7,036 bases of DNA from Pseudobutyrivibrio sp. (lineage in GTDB: Bacteria; Bacillota_A; Clostridia; Lachnospirales; Lachnospiraceae): assembly GCA_024691465.1 (NCBI GenBank), contig JAILNO010000140.1, positions 1-7,036 of the forward strand, in the 5' to 3' direction. The first letter of the stretch is position 1; each line of letters opens with the position of its first letter. Under the pieces are notes generated by a model. It saw only the letters and a list, made by a program, of their open reading frames with translations, searched no databases and had not been told where the DNA came from. A program made the position numbers and the translations under genes. Shown in pieces: positions 1 through 5,513 of the stretch.

Positions 1-1
1 A

Positions 2-265
2 AGTTACGAGGCTTACAAGTCACAGAAGTCTGCTAATTTCTGGGGATATGTAGTTACATTGACACTTCTGTTTGCTAATGTATTTGCAATAATCCAGCCA
101 GCAATCGATGGAGATTTTAAGACTACTTTCTGGTCACTTAGTGGCCCAGTAATCTTCGGTATTGTAGCATGGATTATATACACTCGTTACGAGAAGCGAC
201 TTGCATCTGGCAAGATTGCTAAGGTAGAAGATGACGAGATAGATGAAGATGTTGTAACAGAATAA
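2..265 (+). CDS. C-terminal fragment of a membrane transporter, probably an APC-family amino acid permease (5' end outside window)
   Basis: The reading frame is open from the window edge, so the start is missing. An in-frame TTG at 59 is inside the protein and is not a plausible start, because it falls within a membrane helix. About 87 residues remain. They show two hydrophobic segments, one around YVVTLTLLFANVFAII and one around GPVIFGIVAWIIY, followed by a positive cluster (RYEKR) and an acidic tail (EDDEIDED). A last pair of helices, then a basic then acidic cytoplasmic tail, is typical of the end of a 12-helix amino acid/polyamine permease, which would import an amino acid by cation coupling. 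The family call is an impression from the shape and the GPVIFG helix; another multi-helix transporter is possible. A strong terminator follows directly, so this is the last gene of its transcript. Confidence 0.5.
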   Translation, partial: SYEAYKSQKSANFWGYVVTLTLLFANVFAIIQPAIDGDFKTTFWSLSGPVIFGIVAWIIYTRYEKRLASGKIAKVEDDEIDEDVVTE

Positions 266-268
266 TAT

Positions 269-302
269 ATAGGCCAATCTATTATGGTTGGCCTATTTTT
301 TT
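269..302 (+). terminator. Rho-independent terminator after the transporter gene
   Basis: The core arms AGGCCAA (271-277) and TTGGCCT (288-294) pair perfectly. Two A-T pairs extend the base, and one wobble plus one C-G pair extend the top. Seven T residues follow (296-302). It starts 4 bases after the transporter stop codon and separates that gene from the next. Confidence 0.9.
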
Positions 303-303
303 A

Positions 304-332
304 TTGTTAAAGAGTAATTTTTAAATTATAAT
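304..332 (+). promoter_or_regulatory. Sigma-A type promoter for the UPF0371 gene
   Basis: A -35 box TTGTTA (304-309) and a perfect -10 box TATAAT (327-332) are separated by exactly 17 bases. Transcription would begin near 338-340, leaving a leader of about 32 bases. The -35 begins right after the T-tract of the preceding terminator, which fits a fresh transcription unit. Confidence 0.7.
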
Positions 333-371
333 TTTATATCGTAATAGAAAAACACATAGAAAGAAGTAATT

Positions 372-1856
372 ATGGGTAGAATTGGATTTAGCAACGAGAA
401 ATACACAGAGATGCAGTCGAAGAATATCAGGGAGCGTATCGACCAGTTCGGAGGTAAGCTATACCTAGAGTTCGGTGGCAAGTTATTTGATGATTATCAT
501 GCGTCTAGAGTCCTTCCAGGATTTAAGCCAGATGCTAAGATAACTATGCTTAAGGAGCTTGCTGACAAGACTGAGATAGTAATTGCGATTAAGGCTGGAG
601 ATATCGAGAAGAATAAGGTTCGCGGCGATATAGGAATTACATATGATATGGATCTGCTCAGACTTATCGATGCCTTTACCAGCTATGGACTATATGTAGG
701 CTCTGTAGTGCTTACACAGTTCGCTGAGCAGCCATCTGCAGTTGCTTACGAGAAGAAGCTTAAGGCTCTTGGTCTTAAGGTATTTAGACACTATATTATT
801 CCAGGTTATCCTTCTAATATTCCATTTATTGTATCTGATGAGGGATTCGGCAAGAATGACTACATTGAGACCACACGTCCACTAGTAGTTGTTACAGCTC
901 CGGGCCCAGGTTCAGGTAAGATGGCTACATGCCTTTCACAGCTATACCATGAGAGTAAGCGCGGTGTGAAGGCAGGATATGCTAAGTTCGAGACATTCCC
1001 TATTTGGAATTTGCCACTTAACCATCCTGTTAATTTAGCCTATGAGGCAGCTACAGCAGACCTTAATGATGTCAATATGATAGATCCATTCCACTTAGAG
1101 GCTTATGGGGAGACAGTTGTTAACTACAATCGTGATGTAGAGGTATTCCCAGTTCTCAAGGCTATGTTTGAGAAGATTTCTGGGGAGTCACCATATCAGT
1201 CACCTACAGATATGGGTGTTAATATGGCAGGTAATGCTATCATAGATGATGACGCATGCCGCTATGCATCTAATCAGGAGATTATCCGTCGTTATTATGA
1301 GGCGGTCGTTGCCAAGCGCAAGGGTGAGGGCAGTGACTCAGCTATCCAGAAGCTTGAGCTTCTTATGAAGAAGGCAGGTATATCAGTAGCAGACAGACCT
1401 ACAGTGGCCGCTGCTAATATTAAGGCTGATCAGACAGGTGTGCCATGTGCAGCTATTGAGTTAAGCGACGGCCAGGTAATTACTGGTAAGACTTCACAGA
1501 TGCTTGGTGCATCATCTGCTATGATTCTTAATGCTCTTAAGAATTTCGCAGGTATTCCAGATGAGGTTAAGCTTATTTCACCTGAGATTCTTACACCTAT
1601 TATGGATCTCAAGGTTAAGTACTTAGGAGACCACAATCCATTGCTTCACTTAGATGAGCTTCTGATTGCCCTTTCAATGGAATCAATCAGCAGTGATAAT
1701 GCCAAGAAAGCATACGATTGCCTTCCAATGCTTGCAGGACTTGAGGTACACTCATCAGTTATCCTTTCATCTGTTGATGTGGGAGTATTCAAGCAGTTAG
1801 GCGTACATCTCACATGTGAGCCTAAGTATGAGGGCAACAAGCTCTATCACAATTAA
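372..1856 (+). CDS. UPF0371 / DUF1846 family protein of unknown function
   Basis: The 494 residues match the usual length of the UPF0371 (DUF1846) family, which is common in Firmicutes, and the opening (MGRIGFSNEKY, then FGGKLYLEFGGKLFDD) is characteristic of it. Structures exist for the family but no reaction has been established, so none is given here. A glycine-rich loop at residues 176-184 (APGPGSGKM) after a hydrophobic strand (LVVVT) resembles a nucleotide-binding P-loop, but it does not fit the strict Walker A spacing and lacks the following Ser/Thr. No signal peptide or membrane segment is visible, so the protein should be cytoplasmic. The ATG at 372 is preceded by a modest purine-rich site (AGAAAGAAG, 358-366). 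The gene has its own promoter and terminator. Citrate synthase follows 146 bases later, but no functional link is shown. Confidence 0.9.
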   Translation: MGRIGFSNEKYTEMQSKNIRERIDQFGGKLYLEFGGKLFDDYHASRVLPGFKPDAKITMLKELADKTEIVIAIKAGDIEKNKVRGDIGITYDMDLLRLIDAFTSYGLYVGSVVLTQFAEQPSAVAYEKKLKALGLKVFRHYIIPGYPSNIPFIVSDEGFGKNDYIETTRPLVVVTAPGPGSGKMATCLSQLYHESKRGVKAGYAKFETFPIWNLPLNHPVNLAYEAATADLNDVNMIDPFHLEAYGETVVNYNRDVEVFPVLKAMFEKISGESPYQSPTDMGVNMAGNAIIDDDACRYASNQEIIRRYYEAVVAKRKGEGSDSAIQKLELLMKKAGISVADRPTVAAANIKADQTGVPCAAIELSDGQVITGKTSQMLGASSAMILNALKNFAGIPDEVKLISPEILTPIMDLKVKYLGDHNPLLHLDELLIALSMESISSDNAKKAYDCLPMLAGLEVHSSVILSSVDVGVFKQLGVHLTCEPKYEGNKLYHN

Positions 1857-1889
1857 TTTCATAAACTAAGTAAGTTACTTATGGACTTT

Positions 1890-1933
1890 GAGAACAGGCA
1901 AGACTATAATCAGTTAGAACCTGTTCTCTTTTT
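1890..1933 (+). terminator. Rho-independent terminator after the UPF0371 gene
   Basis: GAGAACAGG (1890-1898) pairs perfectly with CCTGTTCTC (1920-1928), followed by five T residues (1929-1933). The loop is long at 21 bases, which may make it less efficient than the other terminators here. Some read-through into citrate synthase is therefore possible. Confidence 0.8.
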
Positions 1934-1991
1934 GTGTAAATGGGTATTAGATACAGGAAGAGAGCGCAATATTGGAGTAGATGTTAGAATA

Positions 1992-1997
1992 AAGGAG
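1992..1997 (+). promoter_or_regulatory. gltA: Ribosome binding site that fixes the citrate synthase start
   Basis: AAGGAG lies 5 bases before the ATG at 2003. It decides the start in favour of this frame over an overlapping open frame beginning at 1881, whose ATG sits next to a terminator arm and lacks a comparable site. Confidence 0.8.
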
Positions 1998-2002
1998 CAG
2001 AA

Positions 2003-3364
2003 ATGGTACCTACCCGAACTATTTATCATGACGACTATATTCTGGCCAGATTCTATGGTCAGTCTGCGAACTTTACCGATATCCCTAACGAGCTTTTCAG
2101 CAAGTACAATGTTAAGAAGGGCTTGCGAAATGAAGATGGTACCGGTGTCCGCATTGGATTAACAAGAGTATCAGATGTAGTAGGATACGATGTAGATGAA
2201 AAAGGAAACGTTGTTCCATGCGAAGGAGACTTACTTTTCCGCGGCTACAGTATTATGGATTTAATTAAGAACCGCCAGGGTAACTTCGGATTCGAAGAGA
2301 CTTGCTTTTTGCTTTTGTTTGGATTCCTTCCATCAGAGCAGCAGTTCAAGGATTTCAAGAATACCCTATCATTGCGATATGATTTGCCAGATAAGTACCT
2401 GGTTAACGAGATTCTTAGATCTCCATCTATCAATCTTATGAATAGATTACAGACACTTACTCTTTCTCTATATAACTATGATGATGATCCAGATAATCTA
2501 GATGTATATGAGACAGTTCGAAAGGGTCTTAATATAATTGCTAAGTTCCCAGCTCTTGCTGTATATGCATATCAGGCTAAGATGCATGATACATTCCACG
2601 AGAGCCTTATTATTAATTATGCCAATAGAGAGTTATCTATCGCTGAGAATATTCTTAGATTCCTCCGTCCAGATGGACAGTTCACAGAGAGAGAAGCTAA
2701 TCTATTAGATGCTATACTTCTTATTCATGCTGATCACGGCGGTGGTAATAACTCTACTTTTACAGATGTAGTTATCGGTTCTACTGGTACTGATCTGTAT
2801 TCTGCTATCTGTGGTTCATTAGGTGCCCTCAAGGGTCCTAAGCATGGTGGTGCTAATATCTCTGTTGCTAAGATGATGGCAGAGGTAGTCGATAAGATTG
2901 GCTACACCACAGATAAGGAGAAAGTTAGAGCAGTAGTCAATGAATTGTTCGAAGGCAATATGTATGATCACACAGGCCTAATCTATGGATTCGGTCATGC
3001 GGTATATACTATCAGCGATCCACGTGCAGAGATTCTCCGTGGTCTTGCTAAGGACCTTGCAATTGAGAAGCATTGCGAGGATAGATTCGAGTTCTACAGA
3101 TTATTTGAAGATACAGTTCATGAGGTAATGCTTGAGAGGAAGGGAATCGTCCTTCCTACTAATGTAGACTTCTATTCAGGATTTGCATATGAGTTACTTG
3201 GCATTCCTATGGATTTATACACACCTCTATTTGCCATTGCTCGAGTGGCAGGTTGGGTTGCACATAATGTAGAGAACAAACTATACGACGGACGTATCAT
3301 GCGTCCAGCTACTAAGTACGTGGGCGAGCACCAGGATTTCGTCCAAATGAAGGACCGTAGATAA
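2003..3364 (+). CDS. gltA: Citrate synthase
   Basis: Condenses acetyl-CoA with oxaloacetate to citrate and CoA in the cytoplasm, the entry to the citrate branch that supplies 2-oxoglutarate and glutamate in anaerobes. The 453 residues carry the family signature in order: HADH (242-245), GPKHGGAN with the first catalytic His281, GHAVYTISDPR with His332 and the oxaloacetate-binding Arg341, NVDF with catalytic Asp389, and ARVAGWVAH with Arg414. These line up with pig citrate synthase His274, His320, Arg329, Asp375 and Arg401. The GHAV and HADHGGGN forms look closer to the eukaryotic-type sequences than to the E. coli enzyme (GHRVYK, HADHEQN). The ATG at 2003 has an ideal AAGGAG site 5 bases upstream (1992-1997). 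No aconitase or isocitrate dehydrogenase gene is adjacent. 2-Methylcitrate synthase activity is an alternative, but no prp genes are present. Confidence 0.95.
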   Translation: MVPTRTIYHDDYILARFYGQSANFTDIPNELFSKYNVKKGLRNEDGTGVRIGLTRVSDVVGYDVDEKGNVVPCEGDLLFRGYSIMDLIKNRQGNFGFEETCFLLLFGFLPSEQQFKDFKNTLSLRYDLPDKYLVNEILRSPSINLMNRLQTLTLSLYNYDDDPDNLDVYETVRKGLNIIAKFPALAVYAYQAKMHDTFHESLIINYANRELSIAENILRFLRPDGQFTEREANLLDAILLIHADHGGGNNSTFTDVVIGSTGTDLYSAICGSLGALKGPKHGGANISVAKMMAEVVDKIGYTTDKEKVRAVVNELFEGNMYDHTGLIYGFGHAVYTISDPRAEILRGLAKDLAIEKHCEDRFEFYRLFEDTVHEVMLERKGIVLPTNVDFYSGFAYELLGIPMDLYTPLFAIARVAGWVAHNVENKLYDGRIMRPATKYVGEHQDFVQMKDRR

Positions 3365-3369
3365 GATTT

Positions 3370-3406
3370 GAGTCACCTGATTTTACTATTAGGTGGCTCT
3401 TTTTTT
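3370..3406 (+). terminator. Rho-independent terminator after citrate synthase
   Basis: A 9-bp stem is formed by 3370-3378 (GAGTCACCT) and 3391-3399 (AGGTGGCTC), with one T-G wobble and a 12-base loop. It is followed by seven T residues (3400-3406) and begins 5 bases after the stop codon. Confidence 0.9.
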
Positions 3407-3436
3407 ACCTTTCACATAAGATTTCTTACCTCTTAT
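3407..3436 (+). promoter_or_regulatory. Candidate LytTR-protein binding site (9-bp direct repeats, 12-bp gap)
   Basis: ACCTTTCAC (3407-3415) and ACCTCTTAT (3428-3436) agree at 6 of 9 positions, with pyrimidine-for-pyrimidine changes at the other three. Both are preceded by TT, so the shared core is TTACCTyTyAy at a 21-bp offset. AgrA- and ComE-type LytTR proteins bind two 9-bp direct repeats about 12 bp apart, two helical turns, just upstream of -35. Here the second repeat ends 9 bases before a candidate -35 box. The match to published LytTR consensus bases is poor, so the geometry is the main support. Confidence 0.4.
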
Positions 3437-3445
3437 CCCAAAGTG

Positions 3446-3473
3446 TTGAGAATTATTTCAGGTTATATAAAAT
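3446..3473 (+). promoter_or_regulatory. Probable promoter of the LytTR/LiaF-like operon
   Basis: A -35 box TTGAGA (3446-3451) and a -10 box TAAAAT (3468-3473) are spaced 16 bases apart. The start point would fall near 3480, only just ahead of the AAGGAGGG ribosome site (3482-3489), so the leader would be short, around 20 bases. Confidence 0.5.
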
Positions 3474-3500
3474 AGAATCATAAGGAGGGCGCCAAAAGTT

Positions 3501-3962
3501 ATGAAAATCAACATTGACGTAGATGCCTCACTTGAGCAGGATATGGTAACCATCCACTGCAAAGAGATAACAGATGAGATATTAGAGCTGCAGCGACTTT
3601 TGTCATCTCAAGCAAGTGGTGGTCAGAAGATATCAGCCTTTATAGATGAGACGGAATACTTCTTAGATGTGAAGAACGTCATCTTCCTAGAGGCAGATGG
3701 AAATTACATATCCATCCACACAGCAGGGGAGATCTACAGGACTAGACAGAAGCTATACGAGTTGGAAGAGATATTACCTAGGAATTTCTTCCGAGTATCG
3801 AAATCTACAATTGTTAACACAGGACGGATAACGTCCATCAAGAAAAATATCACAGGTGCTAGTGAGATAGCTTTTAGAAACACTCCGAAGCTAGCATATG
3901 CATCAAGGAACTATATTAAAGCACTATTTGAGATTATGGATGAAAAGAGGTTAAAGAGATGA
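3501..3962 (+). CDS. LytTR-family DNA-binding transcriptional regulator without a receiver domain
   Basis: A cytoplasmic transcription factor of 153 residues. The LytTR DNA-binding domain spans about residues 45-147: a strand with FLEADGNYISIHT (62-74), the helix YRTRQKLYELEEIL (79-92), the family motif FFRVSKSTIVN (96-106), and the closing SRNYIKALFE (135-144). The first 45 residues form a short helical lead-in (EITDEILELQRLL) rather than a CheY-like receiver, so it is not a phosphorylated response regulator. The ribosome site AAGGAGGG (3482-3489) is strong but sits 11 bases from the ATG, slightly far; no better in-frame start is seen. The stop codon overlaps the start of the next gene as ATGA, implying coupled translation. 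Small LytTR proteins paired with a membrane protein form LytTR regulatory systems such as HdrRM and BrsRM in Streptococcus mutans, where the membrane partner restrains the regulator. A similar arrangement is inferred here. Confidence 0.9.
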   Translation: MKINIDVDASLEQDMVTIHCKEITDEILELQRLLSSQASGGQKISAFIDETEYFLDVKNVIFLEADGNYISIHTAGEIYRTRQKLYELEEILPRNFFRVSKSTIVNTGRITSIKKNITGASEIAFRNTPKLAYASRNYIKALFEIMDEKRLKR

Positions 3963-4666
3963 AAGATAAAAGAAATGTAATAGGTGGTATCGCGTTAATA
4001 GTTTTAGCAGTATGTATCGTATTAGACAGACTTGGAACTTATCCAGGACTTCCACTTCTTAAGATTGGTGTCCTTGCAGTTCTTGTAATTTTCTTCTTCA
4101 ACGCACTTAAGAAGATGGAGTTCTTTGGAATGGGATTGACAGTAGGTGTAGCAGCTTGGCTCTTTAGCAGTGAGTTAGGCATTCAGAATGTTCCAGGATA
4201 CATCCTCATAATTGCAGCAGGTCTTGTTGGAATTGGCCTTAACATGATATTCGGCAAGAAAGAGCACTATGGTTGGCACAAAGTAACTAGCAATAGCAGT
4301 GCAGGATTAGGCAGTGGACACTATGAGAGCTCAGATTCCTTCTCAGTAGATAATAATATGGGAACCAAGACAGAGTATGTTAAGATTACTAATCTTAAGG
4401 AAGGCCGTATTGATAATGCTATGGGTCAGCTTACAGTATATTTGGATGGAACTACAATCGATCCAAGTGGCGCCATAATCGAAGCAGACAATGGATTAGG
4501 ATCACTTAAGATATTTATACCTAAGGAACTTAGAGTACAGTGCCATACAGAAAACGGCCTGGGCCAGATTAATTTCCACGGTGAGAGTTCAACAGATCAG
4601 ACATTACCAGTATTACAGCTTAATATTGAAAACGGACTTGGATCTGTAGAAGTATTCTTTGAATAA
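3959..4666 (+). CDS. LiaF-like four-helix membrane protein with C-terminal repeat domain
   Basis: The 235 residues begin with four predicted membrane helices (about 7-25, 31-50, 54-70 and 80-99), matching the LiaF-type transmembrane domain. A soluble C-terminal half (about 105-235) resembles the cell-wall-active antibiotic response domain of LiaF/VraT-like proteins. In Bacillus, LiaF inhibits the LiaSR envelope-stress system. The soluble half carries five copies of a [D/E]N-x-[L/M]-G motif (residues 131, 152, 177, 198, 224), each followed by alternating hydrophobics, as expected of a beta-solenoid. The start overlaps the LytTR stop by four bases, so the two proteins are made together. Its role is inferred as the membrane partner or sensor for that regulator. 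With both termini flanking an even number of helices, N-terminus and C-terminal domain should lie on the same side, probably the cytoplasm. No sensor kinase is adjacent, unlike liaFSR. Confidence 0.82.
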   Translation: MKDKRNVIGGIALIVLAVCIVLDRLGTYPGLPLLKIGVLAVLVIFFFNALKKMEFFGMGLTVGVAAWLFSSELGIQNVPGYILIIAAGLVGIGLNMIFGKKEHYGWHKVTSNSSAGLGSGHYESSDSFSVDNNMGTKTEYVKITNLKEGRIDNAMGQLTVYLDGTTIDPSGAIIEADNGLGSLKIFIPKELRVQCHTENGLGQINFHGESSTDQTLPVLQLNIENGLGSVEVFFE

Positions 4667-4692
4667 AAAAGGGGACGCGCAAGCGTCCCTTT
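4664..4692. terminator. Bidirectional terminator between the LiaF-like gene and the HxlR gene
   Basis: GGGACGC (4672-4678) pairs with GCGTCCC (4683-4689) around a GCAA tetraloop, extended at the base by a wobble and two A-T pairs. A run of A residues (4665-4670) gives a good U-tract when read on the minus strand, serving the HxlR gene. On the plus strand the tail TTTATTATTT is weaker but still usable. The convergent stop codons end at 4666 and 4704. Confidence 0.85.
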
Positions 4693-4703
4693 ATTATTTG
4701 GAA

Positions 4704-5042
4704 TTAAAGATTTTCTTCGCCCCATCTCTTAAGCTCCAGGAGGATAGGAATAAGTGATTTAGCCTTGTTAGTGAGGGAATATTCCACTCTAACAGGCATC
4801 TCATCATACTGCTTCCTGGCAACTAATCCATCTGTCTCAAGCTCTTTGAGAGACTGAGCAAGCATGGTATTAGTAATGCCGAATACAGAGCGACGCAGAT
4901 CACCATAGCGAACCACCTCATCCGTATCGATTACACATAGAATCATAATCTTCCATTTGCCACCGATTATACCGATGACTTTCTTAAGGCCACAGCCTTC
5001 CCCTGCGATACTATCGCATAATGTTTCTTTCTTTTTACTCAT
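4704..5042 (-). CDS. HxlR-family winged-helix transcriptional regulator, probable redox sensor
   Basis: The 112 residues match the length and layout of the HxlR family of small dimeric winged-helix regulators: the signature IGGKWKIMIL (26-35), the DNA-reading helix region GITNTMLAQSLKELETDGLV, and the wing with the family's RVEYSLT motif. It has three cysteines (9, 17, 36). Cys17 sits just before the GGKWK helix, where the conserved HxlR cysteine lies; relatives HypR and YodB of Bacillus sense electrophiles or disulfide stress through N-terminal cysteines. The gene is divergent from a thioredoxin/CcdA-TlpA operon across 122 bases, so control of that operon and of itself is likely but inferred. 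On the minus strand an AAGGA site (5053-5057) lies 10 bases before the ATG. The stop is 12 bases beyond the bidirectional hairpin base. No clear promoter for this gene was found. Confidence 0.88.
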   Translation of the reverse strand: MSKKKETLCDSIAGEGCGLKKVIGIIGGKWKIMILCVIDTDEVVRYGDLRRSVFGITNTMLAQSLKELETDGLVARKQYDEMPVRVEYSLTNKAKSLIPILLELKRWGEENL

Positions 5043-5081
5043 AGTCAGTTTTTCCTTACTAGGTTAATTAATATTGCGTAC

Positions 5082-5109
5082 TTGATATATTTTCTGTACC
5101 ACCTATAAT
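5082..5109 (+). promoter_or_regulatory. Sigma-A type promoter of the thioredoxin operon
   Basis: A -35 box TTGATA (5082-5087) and a perfect -10 box TATAAT (5104-5109) are 16 bases apart. The start point would be near 5116, giving a leader of about 50 bases. GTAC occurs immediately before the -35 (5078-5081) and again inside the spacer (5096-5099), which may be part of a regulator site. Confidence 0.7.
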
Positions 5110-5113
5110 AAAC

Positions 5114-5127
5114 TTATCAGCTGACAA
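5114..5127. promoter_or_regulatory. Candidate operator palindrome at the thioredoxin transcription start
   Basis: TTATCAGCTGACAA contains the perfect 8-bp palindrome TCAGCTGA (5117-5124) and is symmetric at 6 of its 7 base pairs, the exception being A5116/C5125. It overlaps the predicted start point of the thioredoxin promoter, where a bound dimeric HxlR repressor would block transcription. No consensus for this HxlR protein is known, so the assignment rests on position and symmetry. Confidence 0.35.
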
Positions 5128-5164
5128 ATGCAATGAACAATAAAGATATAAGTGAGGTATTAAT

Positions 5165-5482
5165 ATGGAATATAAATTCACAAATGCGAATTTCGAAGCA
5201 GAAGTATTAAATAGTGATAAGCCAGTACTTGTTGACTTCTATGCAGATTGGTGCATGCCATGCAAGATGATGGGTGCAGCTGTTAAGCAGCTAGCTGATG
5301 AGTACGATGGCCAGGCTAAGGTAGGCAAGATCAATGTAGATGAGCAGCCAGAGCTTGCAGGCCAGTTCGGCGTTAGATCTATTCCATTCTTTGCAATCAT
5401 TAAGAATGGTAAGTTAGTAGATAGTGCACTAGGTGCTATGCCTAAGGAAGCACTTGAAGAGAAGTTAAAGAAGGCATTATAG
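5165..5482 (+). CDS. trxA: Thioredoxin with WCMPC active site
   Basis: A complete thioredoxin of 105 residues, the usual length, with no signal peptide, so cytoplasmic. The active site is WCMPC (29-33), preceded by the buried Asp24 in VDFYADWC. The cis-proline loop is SIPFF (Pro74), and GxxPKEALEEKL forms the last helix. Its two cysteines cycle between thiol and disulfide. The canonical motif is WCGPC; methionine in place of glycine changes the CXXC dipeptide that tunes redox potential and partner choice. It is the first gene after a strong promoter, with a GAGG ribosome site (5154-5157) 7 bases before the ATG. The next gene begins 31 bases downstream with no terminator between, so the two are co-transcribed. 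It likely hands electrons to the CcdA part of that protein. No thioredoxin reductase gene is present in the window. Confidence 0.93.
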   Translation: MEYKFTNANFEAEVLNSDKPVLVDFYADWCMPCKMMGAAVKQLADEYDGQAKVGKINVDEQPELAGQFGVRSIPFFAIIKNGKLVDSALGAMPKEALEEKLKKAL

Positions 5483-5495
5483 GAAATAAACAATC

Positions 5496-5512
5496 GGAAG
5501 GATCAGGTGAGG
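5496..5512 (+). promoter_or_regulatory. Ribosome binding region of the CcdA-TlpA gene with two candidate sites
   Basis: GGAAGGA (5496-5502) is 11 bases before the ATG at 5514, and GGTGAGG (5506-5512) is only 1 base before it, too close to serve. The first is therefore the likely site. An in-frame TGA at 5508-5510 excludes any start further upstream. Confidence 0.55.
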
Positions 5513-5513
5513 G

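Noticed and set aside
303..371. Riboswitch or structured leader before the UPF0371 gene
   Set aside because: The leader after the predicted start is only about 32 bases, AT-rich and without stable hairpins.
1430..1840. Two open frames on the minus strand (1430-1636 and 1646-1840)
   Set aside because: Both lie opposite the well-supported UPF0371 gene, with no family resemblance and no ribosome sites; they are antisense shadows.
1881..2162. Open frame of 93 codons on the plus strand ahead of citrate synthase
   Set aside because: Its first codons lie in the UPF0371 terminator hairpin, it lacks a good ribosome site, and most of it overlaps the start of citrate synthase in another frame.
2245..2433. 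Open frame of 62 codons on the minus strand
   Set aside because: Lies fully opposite citrate synthase and resembles no known protein.
5064..5071. TTAATTAA palindrome in the HxlR-thioredoxin spacer
   Set aside because: Eight bases of A/T only, with symmetry not extending outward; expected by chance in such AT-rich spacer.
5043..5164. Minus-strand promoter for the HxlR gene
   Set aside because: Several AT-rich -10-like strings exist (e.g. TATATC, TATTAA) but none has an acceptable -35 at 16-18 bases, so no call is made.
5239..5493. Open frame of 84 codons on the minus strand
   Set aside because: Lies opposite the thioredoxin gene; its composition mirrors the thioredoxin codons.
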